From positions 1 through 43,848 of the forward strand of contig NZ_JAIRBM010000030.1 in the NCBI RefSeq assembly GCF_020089865.1: DNA of 43,848 nt, in the 5' to 3' direction. Below, piece after piece: positions 22,769-31,403 of this stretch. The first letter of the stretch is position 1, and each line of letters opens with the position of its first letter. The DNA comes from Microvirga puerhi. GTDB lineage: Bacteria > Pseudomonadota > Alphaproteobacteria > Rhizobiales > Beijerinckiaceae. Position numbers and translations under genes: made by a program. A model generated the notes under the pieces. That model was not told the DNA's origin. It was given only the letters and a program-made list of their open reading frames with translations, and did no database searches.

Positions 22769-23230
22769 ATGGAACATAAGCATCTTGATCAGCTCCGTAG
22801 CGTAGCCGATGTTCAGCCGAGGTCGATGACTCGGCAGGAGCGCCTTCAGCGCTGGGTCGAGCTTCTTGAGCGGAATCCGACGCGTCGTCTGAACTCTCTT
22901 GGTGAAATCGAGTACAAGCCGCCAGCAGAACGGGCATTGATCCGCGTGGACGATTCCCCGCTTTCAGTGGCCTATGAGGATCCGGTCCTTCGGGCTGAAG
23001 GACTCGGAAGCGATCGGCTCGGCGACGCCATGAACTTCTTCGAGCTTTCCGATGGCCAAGCGCACTACGCTCTGTGCTCTTGCCTGAGCGGACGCACGAT
23101 GGAGTCCGCCTCGTTTGCTCAGCGTCTCCGCAACACCACGGACGGGACCGGCTGGCGCCCGGTGGCCGGCGCGTGGGCATTGGCGGGCCTGGCCATGACC
23201 CTGCCGGGATTCGTCTATCTGTTCACTTGA
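22769..23230 (+). CDS. Conserved hypothetical protein with C-terminal membrane segment
   Basis: A 153-residue protein that I recognise only as conserved in related Rhizobiales. ATG at 22769 is chosen because AAGGAGAAAG precedes it. Basic helices occupy the first half (MTRQERLQRWVELLERNP), then VAYEDPVLRAEGL...DRLGDAMNFFELSD and ALCSCLSGRTM, and a single hydrophobic C-terminal segment (AGAWALAGLAMTLPGFVYLF) that probably anchors it in the inner membrane. There is no signal peptide, so the bulk is likely cytoplasmic. It ends just before a strong terminator. Confidence 0.75.
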   Translation: MEHKHLDQLRSVADVQPRSMTRQERLQRWVELLERNPTRRLNSLGEIEYKPPAERALIRVDDSPLSVAYEDPVLRAEGLGSDRLGDAMNFFELSDGQAHYALCSCLSGRTMESASFAQRLRNTTDGTGWRPVAGAWALAGLAMTLPGFVYLFT

Positions 23231-23261
23231 CGAGAACGCGGGTCGACCGACGACAATTCGT

Positions 23262-23299
23262 GATCAGGAGACCCCACCGGTCTCCTGATCGGCCCTTTT
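23262..23299 (+). terminator. Intrinsic terminator with a 12-bp stem
   Basis: GATCAGGAGACC (23262-23273) pairs perfectly with GGTCTCCTGATC (23279-23290) over a CCACC loop, followed by GGCCC and TTTT (23296-23299). It lies 31 bases after the membrane-anchored unknown and ends that transcript. Confidence 0.75.
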
Positions 23300-23360
23300 G
23301 GCTGTTGCTTGTGCCGTTCCGATAGGGGACAAAGCGACAGTTCATAAGGGCGATCATACC

Positions 23361-23966
23361 ATGCTTCACATTGAGCCGGTCACGCTTGCGACCGACCGCC
23401 TGATCCTGCGGCCGATGAGTCTGGAGGACGTTCCAGCATTCGCCGAAGCCGCAAAGGACGGGGAACTCTGGGAGAAGAAGACCACGACCGTTCCCCGATC
23501 GGAGGACTTCGAGCCCTACGTTCGCAAGGCGGTGGACCTGCAGGCGGCCGGCTTGGCGCTCCCCTTCACCACCGTTGTCCGCGATGGGCAGCGAGTGGTC
23601 GGCTCGACCCGCTACATGAACATCGATGCGGTCAATCACCGGGTCGAGATCGGCACGACGTGGATTGCCCGCTCATGGCAGCGTTCCTTCGTCAACACGC
23701 ATGCCAAATTCCTGATGCTTCGACATGCCTTTGAGGTCCTGGGTTGCAACGCTGTCGAGCTTCGGACCCATCGTCTCAACGACCAGTCCCGGGCCGCCAT
23801 CGAGCGCCTCGGTGCCTCCCTCGATGGCATTCTGCGCCGGCATATGATCATGCCGGACGGTCACGTGCGCGATACGGTCGTTTATAGCATCGTCAGCGAT
23901 GAATGGCCCGCCGTGAAGGCTCGCCTTAATGGGCGTATCGCTGGCGACGCTTCTCGAACGGCTTGA
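23361..23966 (+). CDS. RimJ/RimL-type GNAT acetyltransferase
   Basis: A 201-residue GNAT acetyltransferase of the RimJ/RimL type, which acetylates protein N-termini or small molecules; the substrate is not known. ATG at 23361 gives MLHIEPVTLATDRLILRPMS, the typical start LxTxRLxLRP. Later features are VGSTRYMNID, EIGTTWIARSWQRSFVNTHA (acetyl-CoA region) and VELRTHRLNDQSRAAIERLG. It has its own ribosome-binding sequence (AAGGGCG) and follows a terminator, so it is probably a single-gene unit. It converges on the chemoreceptor gene. Confidence 0.9.
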   Translation: MLHIEPVTLATDRLILRPMSLEDVPAFAEAAKDGELWEKKTTTVPRSEDFEPYVRKAVDLQAAGLALPFTTVVRDGQRVVGSTRYMNIDAVNHRVEIGTTWIARSWQRSFVNTHAKFLMLRHAFEVLGCNAVELRTHRLNDQSRAAIERLGASLDGILRRHMIMPDGHVRDTVVYSIVSDEWPAVKARLNGRIAGDASRTA

Positions 23967-23980
23967 GACGTCTCAAGCCG
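23959..23980. terminator. Perfect 22-bp palindrome spanning two convergent stop codons
   Basis: The perfect inverted repeat CGGCTTGAGAC / GTCTCAAGCCG covers the last codons of the GNAT gene (stop 23964-23966) and of the chemoreceptor gene (stop 23973-23975 on the - strand). In RNA either strand would form a hairpin containing its own stop codon. There is no T run, so termination efficiency is uncertain. Confidence 0.5.
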
Positions 23981-25307
23981 CCCGTGCGGTGTCCAGGAAG
24001 CGGTCGATGTCGTCGCGCAGGCGGGTGAGCTGTTGATCGAGCGTATGCTTGGCTTCCGAGACACGCTGTGCCGCTGTCGTCGCTGAGGCTGTCGACGTGT
24101 TCAATGTCTCGATGCTCTGAACCATCGCCTGCGTATGTCCGCTGGTCTGTTGCACGTTCGTCGCAATGTCGGACGTAACGGCTGCCTGCTCCTCCACGGC
24201 AGCCGCAATGGCCGTCGCGATGCCGCTGACCTCTGCGACCACGCGCGCAATGTCATCGATCTCGCCGGCACTTTTCTGAGTGGCGCTCTGAAGAGCCGCA
24301 ATGCGCGAGGCGATTTCGGTTGTCGCCTTGGCCGTCTGAGTTGCAAGGGTCTTGACCTCCTGCGCCACGACGGCAAAGCCCTTGCCGGCCTCGCCTGCAT
24401 GCGCCGCCTCAATAGTGGCATTGAGAGCCAGAAGGTTCGTCTGGGCTGCGATCTCGTCGATGAGATCGACCACGTTGCCAATTTCCCGCGCCTGATCGGC
24501 CAAGCTCGCCATCGAGTCCTTGGTTTGCTGTGCCGTCGCCAGTGCTTGGCGTGCCACGTCCGCCGAGCGGCCTGCCTGTTCGCCGATCTCTTGAACGGAA
24601 GCGGCCAGCTGCTCCGTCGCATTGGCCCCCGATCGCATATTCAGCGCGGTCTGCTCGGCACTCTCCGTTACCTCGATCGCAAGGCTGCTTGCCGCTTCCG
24701 CCGCTGCATCGAGAGTTTCGGCACTGACGGAGAGCGCTTCGCTTGCCTCGCCCGAGATCTCGAGGCTCGTCTGGACGGCGCTGGAGAAGGCCGTGATTGC
24801 CTCCGCCAGAGCGGCTCCGCGCTTCTGCCGTTCCTCCACCAGGGCGTCCTGATAGACCGAGATCGCATAATCCATGTCGAGCATGACGGCCTTGTTCATG
24901 ACGGTGACGCGTCGCGCAAGTGCGGCACTGTTGAAGCGATGCTTGGCCGCCAGGATCTGGAAGAGTTCGTTGAGGATGAAGGCGTAGCCGCCAATGTACC
25001 ATTGTGGCTCAAGCCCGATGCGGTTGTGCACGAGTCCGATCCGCCGCGTGCTGTTCACATACTCCTCGTCGAAGCGTCCGCTGAAGAGCCGGCTCCAGTG
25101 CTTGGACTGAGCGCTGATGAGCCTTTCCTGCTGAGATCCGATCAGTTCCGCCAGACGAGGGACCTGCGTCACGTGGGCATAGAATCGCTTCAGGATGCCG
25201 GGCAGAGCAGGGGAGATGATTTGCCACACGGACCTGAGTTCCTGGCAGACGCTGTCGTCGATGCCAAGAAAACGAAGTCTTTCCGTGAGCGCGGTGTTGT
25301 CCTGCAT
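23973..25307 (-). CDS. Globin-coupled methyl-accepting chemotaxis protein (aerotaxis type)
   Basis: A 444-residue soluble chemoreceptor of the HemAT type. Residues 1-155 form a protoglobin sensor: GLVHNRIGLEPQWYIGGY places the proximal heme ligand at His94. The C-terminal half is the MCP signalling domain, a long coiled coil with the conserved tip around residues 282-315 (AAQTNLLALNATIEAA, then GKGFAVVAQEV) that contacts CheA and CheW. There is no membrane segment, so it senses oxygen or another heme ligand in the cytoplasm. No che genes lie in the window, so it must work with proteins encoded elsewhere. Confidence 0.93.
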   Translation of the reverse strand: MQDNTALTERLRFLGIDDSVCQELRSVWQIISPALPGILKRFYAHVTQVPRLAELIGSQQERLISAQSKHWSRLFSGRFDEEYVNSTRRIGLVHNRIGLEPQWYIGGYAFILNELFQILAAKHRFNSAALARRVTVMNKAVMLDMDYAISVYQDALVEERQKRGAALAEAITAFSSAVQTSLEISGEASEALSVSAETLDAAAEAASSLAIEVTESAEQTALNMRSGANATEQLAASVQEIGEQAGRSADVARQALATAQQTKDSMASLADQAREIGNVVDLIDEIAAQTNLLALNATIEAAHAGEAGKGFAVVAQEVKTLATQTAKATTEIASRIAALQSATQKSAGEIDDIARVVAEVSGIATAIAAAVEEQAAVTSDIATNVQQTSGHTQAMVQSIETLNTSTASATTAAQRVSEAKHTLDQQLTRLRDDIDRFLDTARAA

Positions 25308-25515
25308 GATTGTGCCCTGAGCCCTGAACCTCAGCGAGAACTAGGGCCATGAAGTTAATCCCACCTTACGTTTCGGCAGGCTTGTGACCGGGCCGTGAAC
25401 TTTCGGTCGTTCGGCAGGTTGCAACATTGCCTGCCGATGTTCCGGTTCCACGTTGGTCGGGCGTCCTCTAAGGTCGGCAATGATGGGCTCGGCTCGAGAA
25501 AGATAGGAATTAGCG

Positions 25516-26583
25516 ATGACGGGTCGCGCAGCGCAAACGGCCGGAGGTCCGCAAGGCCTGATTGGTCCGAGGGCCGAGAAGTCGGTCTCACTGGCTCTGC
25601 AAGGCGGTGGTGCTCACGGAGCTTTCACCTGGGGAGTGCTCGACTACATCCTCGAGGATGGACGCCTTGCCATCGAGGCGATCACCGGCGCCAGCGCCGG
25701 CGCCATGAATGCTGTGGTCTTGTTCGAGGGTTGGCTGGACAACGGCGTCGATGGTGCCCGCGCCCAGCTGCGCCAGTTCTGGAAGCGCGTCAGTCTCGAT
25801 GGGGTGCTCTCACCGCTCCAACGCGCGGTCTTCGACCGCTTCCTCAGCTTCTGGACGCCGGGTGGCTTTCCCGCGGAGTCTCTGGTCAATGCGTGGTCTG
25901 GCATGGCCAGTCCCTATGATTTCAATCCGCTCGACATCAATCCTCTCAAGGATGCCCTGAGTGGCTTGATCGATTTCGAACGGGTGCGGGCCTGCGCGGA
26001 CGGGAAGCTTTTCGTTACCGCCACCAGCGTTTGGACGGGCAAGGTCCGCGTCTTCAAACGCGAGGAGCTTACGGTCGACCATGTTCTCGCTTCCGCATGT
26101 CTGCCGATGATCTTCAAGGCGGTCGAGATCGACGGCGAACCCTATTGGGACGGCGGCTACACAGGAAATCCGGCCCTGTTCCCACTTTTCTACGAGGCGC
26201 GGACCGATGACGTCTTGCTGGTCCAGATCAATCCGATCGAGCGTCGCACGACGCCGCGGACGGTTCAGGAAATCCAGAATCGGCTGACCGAGATCACGTT
26301 CAACGCCAATCTGCTGCACGAGCTCAGGACGGCCGATTTCGTCATGCGGCTCATCGACGAAGGGAAGCTGCCGACGAGCAACTACAAGCGGGTCCTGATG
26401 CACCGGATCCATGGCGATCGCCACCTCGACGAATTCGCGGCATCGTCGCGCCTTAATGCCCGGTGGGATTTCTTCAAACAGCTGAAGAACCTGGGACGTG
26501 CCGCCGCGCGGCAATGGCTCGCGGAGAATTACGAGGCCATTGGGAACAGAAGCACGCTGGATCTGCGCGCCGCCTACGCTTGA
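25516..26583 (+). CDS. Patatin-like phospholipase
   Basis: A 355-residue lipid acyl hydrolase of the patatin/RssA superfamily. The oxyanion hole motif GGGAHG is at residues 30-35, the nucleophile elbow GASAG at 58-62 (Ser60), and the dyad Asp in DGG at 212-214 (PYWDGGYTGNP). No signal peptide is seen, so it is probably cytoplasmic or membrane-associated. The substrate may be phospholipids or stored lipid. It diverges from the chemoreceptor across 208 bases. GATAGGAATTAGCG provides a weak ribosome-binding site. Confidence 0.92.
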   Translation: MTGRAAQTAGGPQGLIGPRAEKSVSLALQGGGAHGAFTWGVLDYILEDGRLAIEAITGASAGAMNAVVLFEGWLDNGVDGARAQLRQFWKRVSLDGVLSPLQRAVFDRFLSFWTPGGFPAESLVNAWSGMASPYDFNPLDINPLKDALSGLIDFERVRACADGKLFVTATSVWTGKVRVFKREELTVDHVLASACLPMIFKAVEIDGEPYWDGGYTGNPALFPLFYEARTDDVLLVQINPIERRTTPRTVQEIQNRLTEITFNANLLHELRTADFVMRLIDEGKLPTSNYKRVLMHRIHGDRHLDEFAASSRLNARWDFFKQLKNLGRAAARQWLAENYEAIGNRSTLDLRAAYA

Positions 26584-26647
26584 CGGGGTTGGCAGCGCTC
26601 GTGCATGACGCGTCCGTCTTTCGTGCTACGTTCAACGGAACAAGCCT

Positions 26648-27325
26648 TTGAAACTCGTCATCTTCGATGTGGATGGGACGCTGGTCGACAGCCAGAACAT
26701 GATCGTCGCCGCCCAGCACCGCGCATTTGCAGCGGTCGGCCTGGAGCCGCCGACGCGGGAGCGGGCACTGTCCATCGTGGGTCTCTCCCTCGTAGAGGCT
26801 TTCACGGTCCTCGTCGGGCCGGAGGGCCCCGTCGAGAATCTCGTACGGGTCTACAAGGAGGCCTTCGGGACGCTCCGGGCCGATCCGGCGAATGCCGAGC
26901 CGCTCTTTCCCGGAGCACTCGCCTGCCTCCAGGCGCTACGGCAGAGGGACGAGGTTCTTCTCGGCATTGCCACCGGAAAGTCGCGGCGCGGCGTCAATCG
27001 CCTTCTGGAGCATGAGGGCTGGCACGGTCACTTCGCGACGATCCAAACCGCCGACGACGCACCATCCAAACCTCATCCGGGGATGATCCTCCAGGCCATG
27101 GCGGAGGTCGGAGCCGACGCCATGGATACGGTCATGATCGGCGATTCGAGCTACGACATGGCCATGGCCTGTGCTGCCGGCGTCCTGCCGATCGGCGTCT
27201 CCTGGGGCTTCCAGCCGGTCGCTTCTCTCGTTGCCGCGGGGGCACGACACATTGTCGCTTCCTATCCGGAACTCGATACGGCGCTCGATCATTTCCTGGC
27301 CCAACCCTCGCCGAGTGCGGCCTGA
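26648..27325 (+). CDS. HAD-superfamily phosphatase (Gph-like)
   Basis: A 225-residue HAD hydrolase. The start codon is TTG at 26648, supported by MKLVIFDVDGTLVDSQ, where Asp7 and Asp9 of DVDGT are the catalytic pair. Later motifs are GIATGKSRRGV (motif II Thr), SKPHPGMI (motif III Lys) and VMIGDSSYDMAMA (motif IV Asp). The cap domain and length fit phosphoglycolate phosphatase-like enzymes; the physiological substrate is not determined by sequence. It precedes the ATP12 gene by 18 bases and is probably co-transcribed with it. Confidence 0.92.
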   Translation: MKLVIFDVDGTLVDSQNMIVAAQHRAFAAVGLEPPTRERALSIVGLSLVEAFTVLVGPEGPVENLVRVYKEAFGTLRADPANAEPLFPGALACLQALRQRDEVLLGIATGKSRRGVNRLLEHEGWHGHFATIQTADDAPSKPHPGMILQAMAEVGADAMDTVMIGDSSYDMAMACAAGVLPIGVSWGFQPVASLVAAGARHIVASYPELDTALDHFLAQPSPSAA

Positions 27326-27343
27326 GGTCCTAGTTTCACGGTC

Positions 27344-28123
27344 ATGAGCGATAACGATTGGTTTCCTTCCGCCGATGAGCCGGCACCGATGCGGGCGGCG
27401 CAGGCCGGCATGAAGCCCACCCTGCCGAGACGCTTCTACAAGGAGGCGGGCGTAGAGGAGCGGGACGGGCAGCATGCGCTTGTTCTCGACGGCCGTAGCG
27501 CCCGGACGCCCGGACGGCAGCTTCTTGCGGTCGATTCCAAGCCCCTAGCTCAGGCCATGGCCGAGGAGTGGGCAGGGCAGGGGACGGAGATCGACCCCGC
27601 CACCATGCCGATCACCCGGATCGTCAATTCCGCCATCGACGGCGTGACGCCCCGAATGGCCGAAGTCGCCGACGATCTGGTGCGCTATGCAGGCTCGGAC
27701 CTGCTCTATTATCGGACGGGCGAGCCCGAACGCTTGGCCCAGGCGCAGAACGCCGCCTGGGACCCGATCCTCGCCTGGGCCGAGGAGCAGTACGGGGCAC
27801 GGTTCGCCCTGGCGGAGGGCGTCATGCATGTCACCCAGCCGGAGGAGGCGATCGCCGCCGTCCGTGCAGCAGTCAGCGCTATCGATTCACCCATCGCACT
27901 CGCGGCGCTTCATGTGATGACGACGCTCTCGGGGTCGGTCCTGATCGCTCTGGCGCATGCGGAAGGAGCTGTCACGGCCGATGCGGCCTGGGCGGCCGCC
28001 CATGTGGACGAGCTGTTCCAGGAAAGCATCTGGGGCGAAGATTATGAGGCCGCAGAGCGACGTAAGCGGCGGCATCAGGACTTTTTGGCTGCTTCCACCG
28101 TCTATCATCTGGCGCGGCGGTGA
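27344..28123 (+). CDS. ATP12-family F1-ATPase assembly chaperone
   Basis: A 259-residue protein of the ATP12 family, found in mitochondria and alphaproteobacteria, which assists assembly of the F1 alpha subunit. Family segments: RRFYKEAGVEERDGQHALVL near the N-terminus, LDGRSARTPGRQLL, AEEWAGQGTEIDPATMPITR, and YYRTGEPERLAQAQNAAWDP, which together are diagnostic. The C-terminal SIWGEDYEAAERRKRR is also typical. The pairing with a HAD phosphatase and an RluC-type synthase is a conserved rhizobial arrangement (from memory). Confidence 0.93.
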   Translation: MSDNDWFPSADEPAPMRAAQAGMKPTLPRRFYKEAGVEERDGQHALVLDGRSARTPGRQLLAVDSKPLAQAMAEEWAGQGTEIDPATMPITRIVNSAIDGVTPRMAEVADDLVRYAGSDLLYYRTGEPERLAQAQNAAWDPILAWAEEQYGARFALAEGVMHVTQPEEAIAAVRAAVSAIDSPIALAALHVMTTLSGSVLIALAHAEGAVTADAAWAAAHVDELFQESIWGEDYEAAERRKRRHQDFLAASTVYHLARR

Positions 28124-28224
28124 GGATTTGCCGCTGAAAGGCTGCTACTGCCGAAAGTGGGGTTTTTCCCTGCTGTCAGCCTATGCTAAGCGAGACAACC
28201 TTCTCCGACGTCCAGAGTATTTCC

Positions 28225-29757
28225 ATGAAAGACATCCTCGAACGGCTTGAAGATCGGCGAGCCCAGGCGCGCCTCGGTGGCGGCGCCAAGCGGATCGAGG
28301 CGCAGCATGGACGCGGCAAGCTTACGGCGCGCGAGCGCATCGAACTCCTGCTCGACACCAGCTCCTTCGAGGAGTTCGACATGTTCGTCGAGCATCGCTC
28401 GACCGATTTCGGCATGGAGAAGGTGAAGATCCCGGGCGATGGCGTCGTGACCGGATGGGGAACGGTGAACGGACGGACGGTCTTCGTCTTCGCCAAGGAT
28501 TTCACCGTCTTCGGCGGATCCCTCTCCGAGGCCCACGCCCAGAAGATCATCAAGATCCAGGATATGGCGCTGAAGATGCGCGCGCCGATCGTCGGCCTGT
28601 TCGATGCCGGCGGTGCCCGCATCCAGGAAGGCGTCGCGGCGCTCGGCGGCTACGGCGAGGTGTTCAAGCGCAACGTGATCGCCTCCGGTGTCATTCCGCA
28701 GATTTCCCTGATCATGGGCCCCTGCGCCGGCGGCGATGTCTATTCGCCGGCCATGACCGATTTCATCTTCATGGTCCGCGACCGGTCGTACATGTTCGTC
28801 ACCGGTCCCGAAGTAGTGAAGACCGTCACCAACGAGACGGTGACCTCGGAGGAACTCGGCGGCGCGAAGGTCCATACCACCAAGTCATCCGTTGCGGACG
28901 GCGCCTACGACAACGACGTCGAGGCGCTGCTGCAGATGCGCCGCCTTCTCGACTTTCTGCCATCCAACAACCTGGATGGTGCGCCGGAATGGCCGAGCTA
29001 CGACGATCCGAACCGGGTCGACGACAGCCTCGACACGCTGATCCCGGACAACCCTAACAAGCCCTACGACATGAAGGAGCTGATCCTGAAGGTCGTCGAC
29101 GAAGGCGATTTCTTCGAGATCCAGGAAGCGTTCGCGAAGAACATCATCACGGGCTTGGGACGTCTCGAGGGACGCACGGTCGGCTTCGTGGCCAACCAGC
29201 CGATGGTGCTGGCGGGCGTTCTCGATGCGGATGCGTCACGCAAGGCGGCGCGCTTCGTGCGGTTCTGCGATGCCTTCAACATTCCAATCGTCACCTTCGA
29301 GGACGTGCCTGGCTTCCTGCCCGGCACGGCGCAGGAATATGGCGGCCTGATCAAGCACGGCGCGAAGCTGCTCTTCGCCTATTCGGAGGCGACTGTGCCG
29401 CTGGTGACGGTGATCACGCGCAAAGCCTTCGGCGGCGCCTATGACGTGATGGCCTCGAAGCATGTGGGTGGTGACGTGAACTATGCCTGGCCCACGGCGC
29501 AGATTGCGGTGATGGGCGCCAAGGGCGCGGTCGAGATCATCTTCCGGCAGGACATGAATGATCCGGAAAAGATCGCCGCGCGCACGAAGGAATACGAGGA
29601 CCGGTTCATGTCGCCCTTCGTGGCCGCTGAGCGCGGCTACATCGACGAGGTGATCATGCCGCATTCGACGCGGCGACGGATCGCCCGTGCGCTGGCGATG
29701 CTGCGGCATAAGGAAGTCGAGCGTCCCTGGAAGAAGCACGACAATATCCCGCTATAG
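28225..29757 (+). CDS. pccB: Propionyl-CoA carboxylase beta (carboxyltransferase) subunit
   Basis: The 510-residue carboxyltransferase subunit moves CO2 from carboxybiotin to propionyl-CoA, giving methylmalonyl-CoA. ATG at 28225 (MKDILERLEDRRAQARLGGG) gives the usual length; an upstream in-frame ATG at 28183 adds 14 unconserved residues. Motifs include HGRGKLTARERIELLLD, GGARIQEGV, MGPCAGGDVYSPA and, in the second half, EDVPGFLPGTAQEYGG and AFGGAYDVM. Its biotin-carrying partner pccA lies about 4 kb downstream rather than adjacent. Confidence 0.96.
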   Translation: MKDILERLEDRRAQARLGGGAKRIEAQHGRGKLTARERIELLLDTSSFEEFDMFVEHRSTDFGMEKVKIPGDGVVTGWGTVNGRTVFVFAKDFTVFGGSLSEAHAQKIIKIQDMALKMRAPIVGLFDAGGARIQEGVAALGGYGEVFKRNVIASGVIPQISLIMGPCAGGDVYSPAMTDFIFMVRDRSYMFVTGPEVVKTVTNETVTSEELGGAKVHTTKSSVADGAYDNDVEALLQMRRLLDFLPSNNLDGAPEWPSYDDPNRVDDSLDTLIPDNPNKPYDMKELILKVVDEGDFFEIQEAFAKNIITGLGRLEGRTVGFVANQPMVLAGVLDADASRKAARFVRFCDAFNIPIVTFEDVPGFLPGTAQEYGGLIKHGAKLLFAYSEATVPLVTVITRKAFGGAYDVMASKHVGGDVNYAWPTAQIAVMGAKGAVEIIFRQDMNDPEKIAARTKEYEDRFMSPFVAAERGYIDEVIMPHSTRRRIARALAMLRHKEVERPWKKHDNIPL

Positions 29758-29915
29758 GCGCGAAGGACTCTTGGGCGTCTCGGTCGCGTAGAAACTGGCG
29801 AGCTTGTCGCTCTTGCGGTCGATCGACTTCCCGGGCGCTGCATAGGCGCGTAGTGTCGGCAGAATGGTGACACAAATGCGGAGCAGGATGCCGGGCTCTC
29901 TCGGAGGACCCGTCG

Positions 29916-30893
29916 ATGCCTCACGCTCGCAGCCTTGCCCTCGCGCTTCTCGCGGTCGTCACTCTGGGAACGGCAGGATCCGCCCAAGAGCCTCAGCAGG
30001 TTTTTCCTTTGCCCGAAGGAGCCTATCCGCATGATGTCGCGCCGGCGCCGGACGGCAAGGTCTGGTACTCCGCGCAGCGCAATGGCGCCATCGGCATCCT
30101 CGATCCGGCAACCGGGCAAAGTCGCGAGATCAAGCTCGGGCCGAAATCGGCACCGCATGGAGTGATCCGGGGCCCTGACGATGCCGCGTGGCTGACGGAT
30201 GGCGGGCAGAACGCCATCGTCCGCTTCGATCCGCGAACCGAGCAGATTCGGGTCTGGAAGCTTTCAGAGGACACCGGCTACACCAACTTGAACACTGCCG
30301 TCTTCGACCCCGACGGCGTGCTCTGGTTCACGGGCCAGAACGGCTTCTATGGCAAGCTCGATCCGAAAAGTGGTGCCATGAAAGTGTGGAAGGCCCCCCG
30401 TGGCCGCGGCACCTATGGCATGACCGTAACGCCCGCCGGTGACATCTATTACGCTTCGCTTGCTGGAAATCATATAGCCCGGATCGATAGGACAACCGGG
30501 GAGGCGACCGTCCTCGAGCCGCCAACCAAGAACCAGGGCGCCCGGCGCGTCTGGTCCGACTCGAAAGGGCGCATCTGGGTCTCCGAATGGAATGCGGGCC
30601 AGCTCGGACTTTACGACCCGCAGGCGAAGAGCTGGCGCGAGTGGAGGCTGCCGGGCGACAAGCCGCAGGCCTATGCCGTGTATGTCGATGAACGCGACAT
30701 GGTCTGGGTCTCGGACTGGGGCGCCAATGCGGTTTTGTCCTTCGATCCGGTGAATGAGAAGTTCACCAGCTATCCGCTCTCCGATGCGGATGCTGGCGTG
30801 CGCCAGATTCTCGGGCGGCCCGGCGAGGTATGGCTGCCGGAATCGGGCTCCGATCGTCTGATGGTGATCCGCACGCCCCGCCCGTCGCAATGA
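29916..30893 (+). CDS. Exported beta-propeller protein, virginiamycin B lyase-like
   Basis: A 325-residue periplasmic protein with a signal peptide (SLALALLAVVTLGTAGSAQ). It is built of repeated beta-propeller blades with the Vgb/SMP-30-like pattern DG-VWYSAQ-NGAIGILDPATG; blades recur at KVWYS, AAWLT, VLWFT, RIWVSEW and MVWVSDW. Virginiamycin B lyase is a seven-bladed relative, but many such exported proteins have other roles, so lyase activity is not claimed. GGAGGACCCGTCG precedes the ATG. Its stop codon overlaps the cytochrome c start (ATGA), which ties it functionally to an electron carrier. Confidence 0.85.
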   Translation: MPHARSLALALLAVVTLGTAGSAQEPQQVFPLPEGAYPHDVAPAPDGKVWYSAQRNGAIGILDPATGQSREIKLGPKSAPHGVIRGPDDAAWLTDGGQNAIVRFDPRTEQIRVWKLSEDTGYTNLNTAVFDPDGVLWFTGQNGFYGKLDPKSGAMKVWKAPRGRGTYGMTVTPAGDIYYASLAGNHIARIDRTTGEATVLEPPTKNQGARRVWSDSKGRIWVSEWNAGQLGLYDPQAKSWREWRLPGDKPQAYAVYVDERDMVWVSDWGANAVLSFDPVNEKFTSYPLSDADAGVRQILGRPGEVWLPESGSDRLMVIRTPRPSQ

Positions 30894-31282
30894 TCCGGCC
30901 TCTTCTTCACGCTCTTGCCCTGCTGCTGACTATCGCTCCAGCGATCGCGTGGGCGGATGGTGATCCGGTTCGAGGCGAGCGGGTTTTCCAATACTGCTAT
31001 GCGTGCCATTCGGTGCAGGCCGGTGAAACGAACCTGCCCGGCCCCAATCTGCGCGGCATCGTCGGACGTCCCATCGCTGCCAGGGAAGACTTTGCTTACT
31101 CGCCAGCCATGCGGGCCTTCGCCGAGCATGAGGGGCGCTGGAGCGAGGCACTCTTGGACCGCTATTTGGCGGCTCCGTACAAGCTCGTGCCGAAGACGAG
31201 CATGAGCTTTCCCGGTGTTCCCGAGGAGCGCGAACGCGCCGATCTGATCGCTTATTTGCGGACGATGAGCGAGGGCCAGTGA
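30890..31282 (+). CDS. Class I c-type cytochrome
   Basis: A 130-residue periplasmic cytochrome c. The signal peptide is MIRPLLHALALLLTIAPAIA. The heme-binding motif CYACH is at residues 36-40 and the likely axial methionine is Met105 (PKTSMSFPG). The sequence resembles cytochrome c-552/c-556-like monoheme carriers (GPNLRGIVGR, ERADLIAYLRT). The ATG overlaps the stop codon of the propeller gene, so the two are translated together. The redox partner is unknown. Confidence 0.92.
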   Translation: MIRPLLHALALLLTIAPAIAWADGDPVRGERVFQYCYACHSVQAGETNLPGPNLRGIVGRPIAAREDFAYSPAMRAFAEHEGRWSEALLDRYLAAPYKLVPKTSMSFPGVPEERERADLIAYLRTMSEGQ

Positions 31283-31338
31283 AGCGGAGAATGCATTTGC
31301 GCGCTCCTTGCTCGACATCTCCATCCGCGCATTGAGAG

Positions 31339-31366
31339 GCGGATCTCGGTGATGTCCGAGATCCGC
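31339..31366. terminator. 11-bp stem between convergent cytochrome c and esterase genes
   Basis: GCGGATCTCGG (31339-31349) pairs perfectly with CCGAGATCCGC (31356-31366) over TGATGT. It sits between convergent genes and can serve both directions. There is no T run on either side. Confidence 0.5.
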
Positions 31367-31403
31367 AAAGTGCAGGTCGTTCCGCCGGGCTGTGTCTGCG
31401 CCC

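Noticed and set aside
29752..29915. A - strand reading after pccB ending KSDKLASFYATETPKSPSRL
   Set aside because: About 50 clean codons but no ATG, GTG or TTG start and no promoter; could be a remnant, but cannot be supported.
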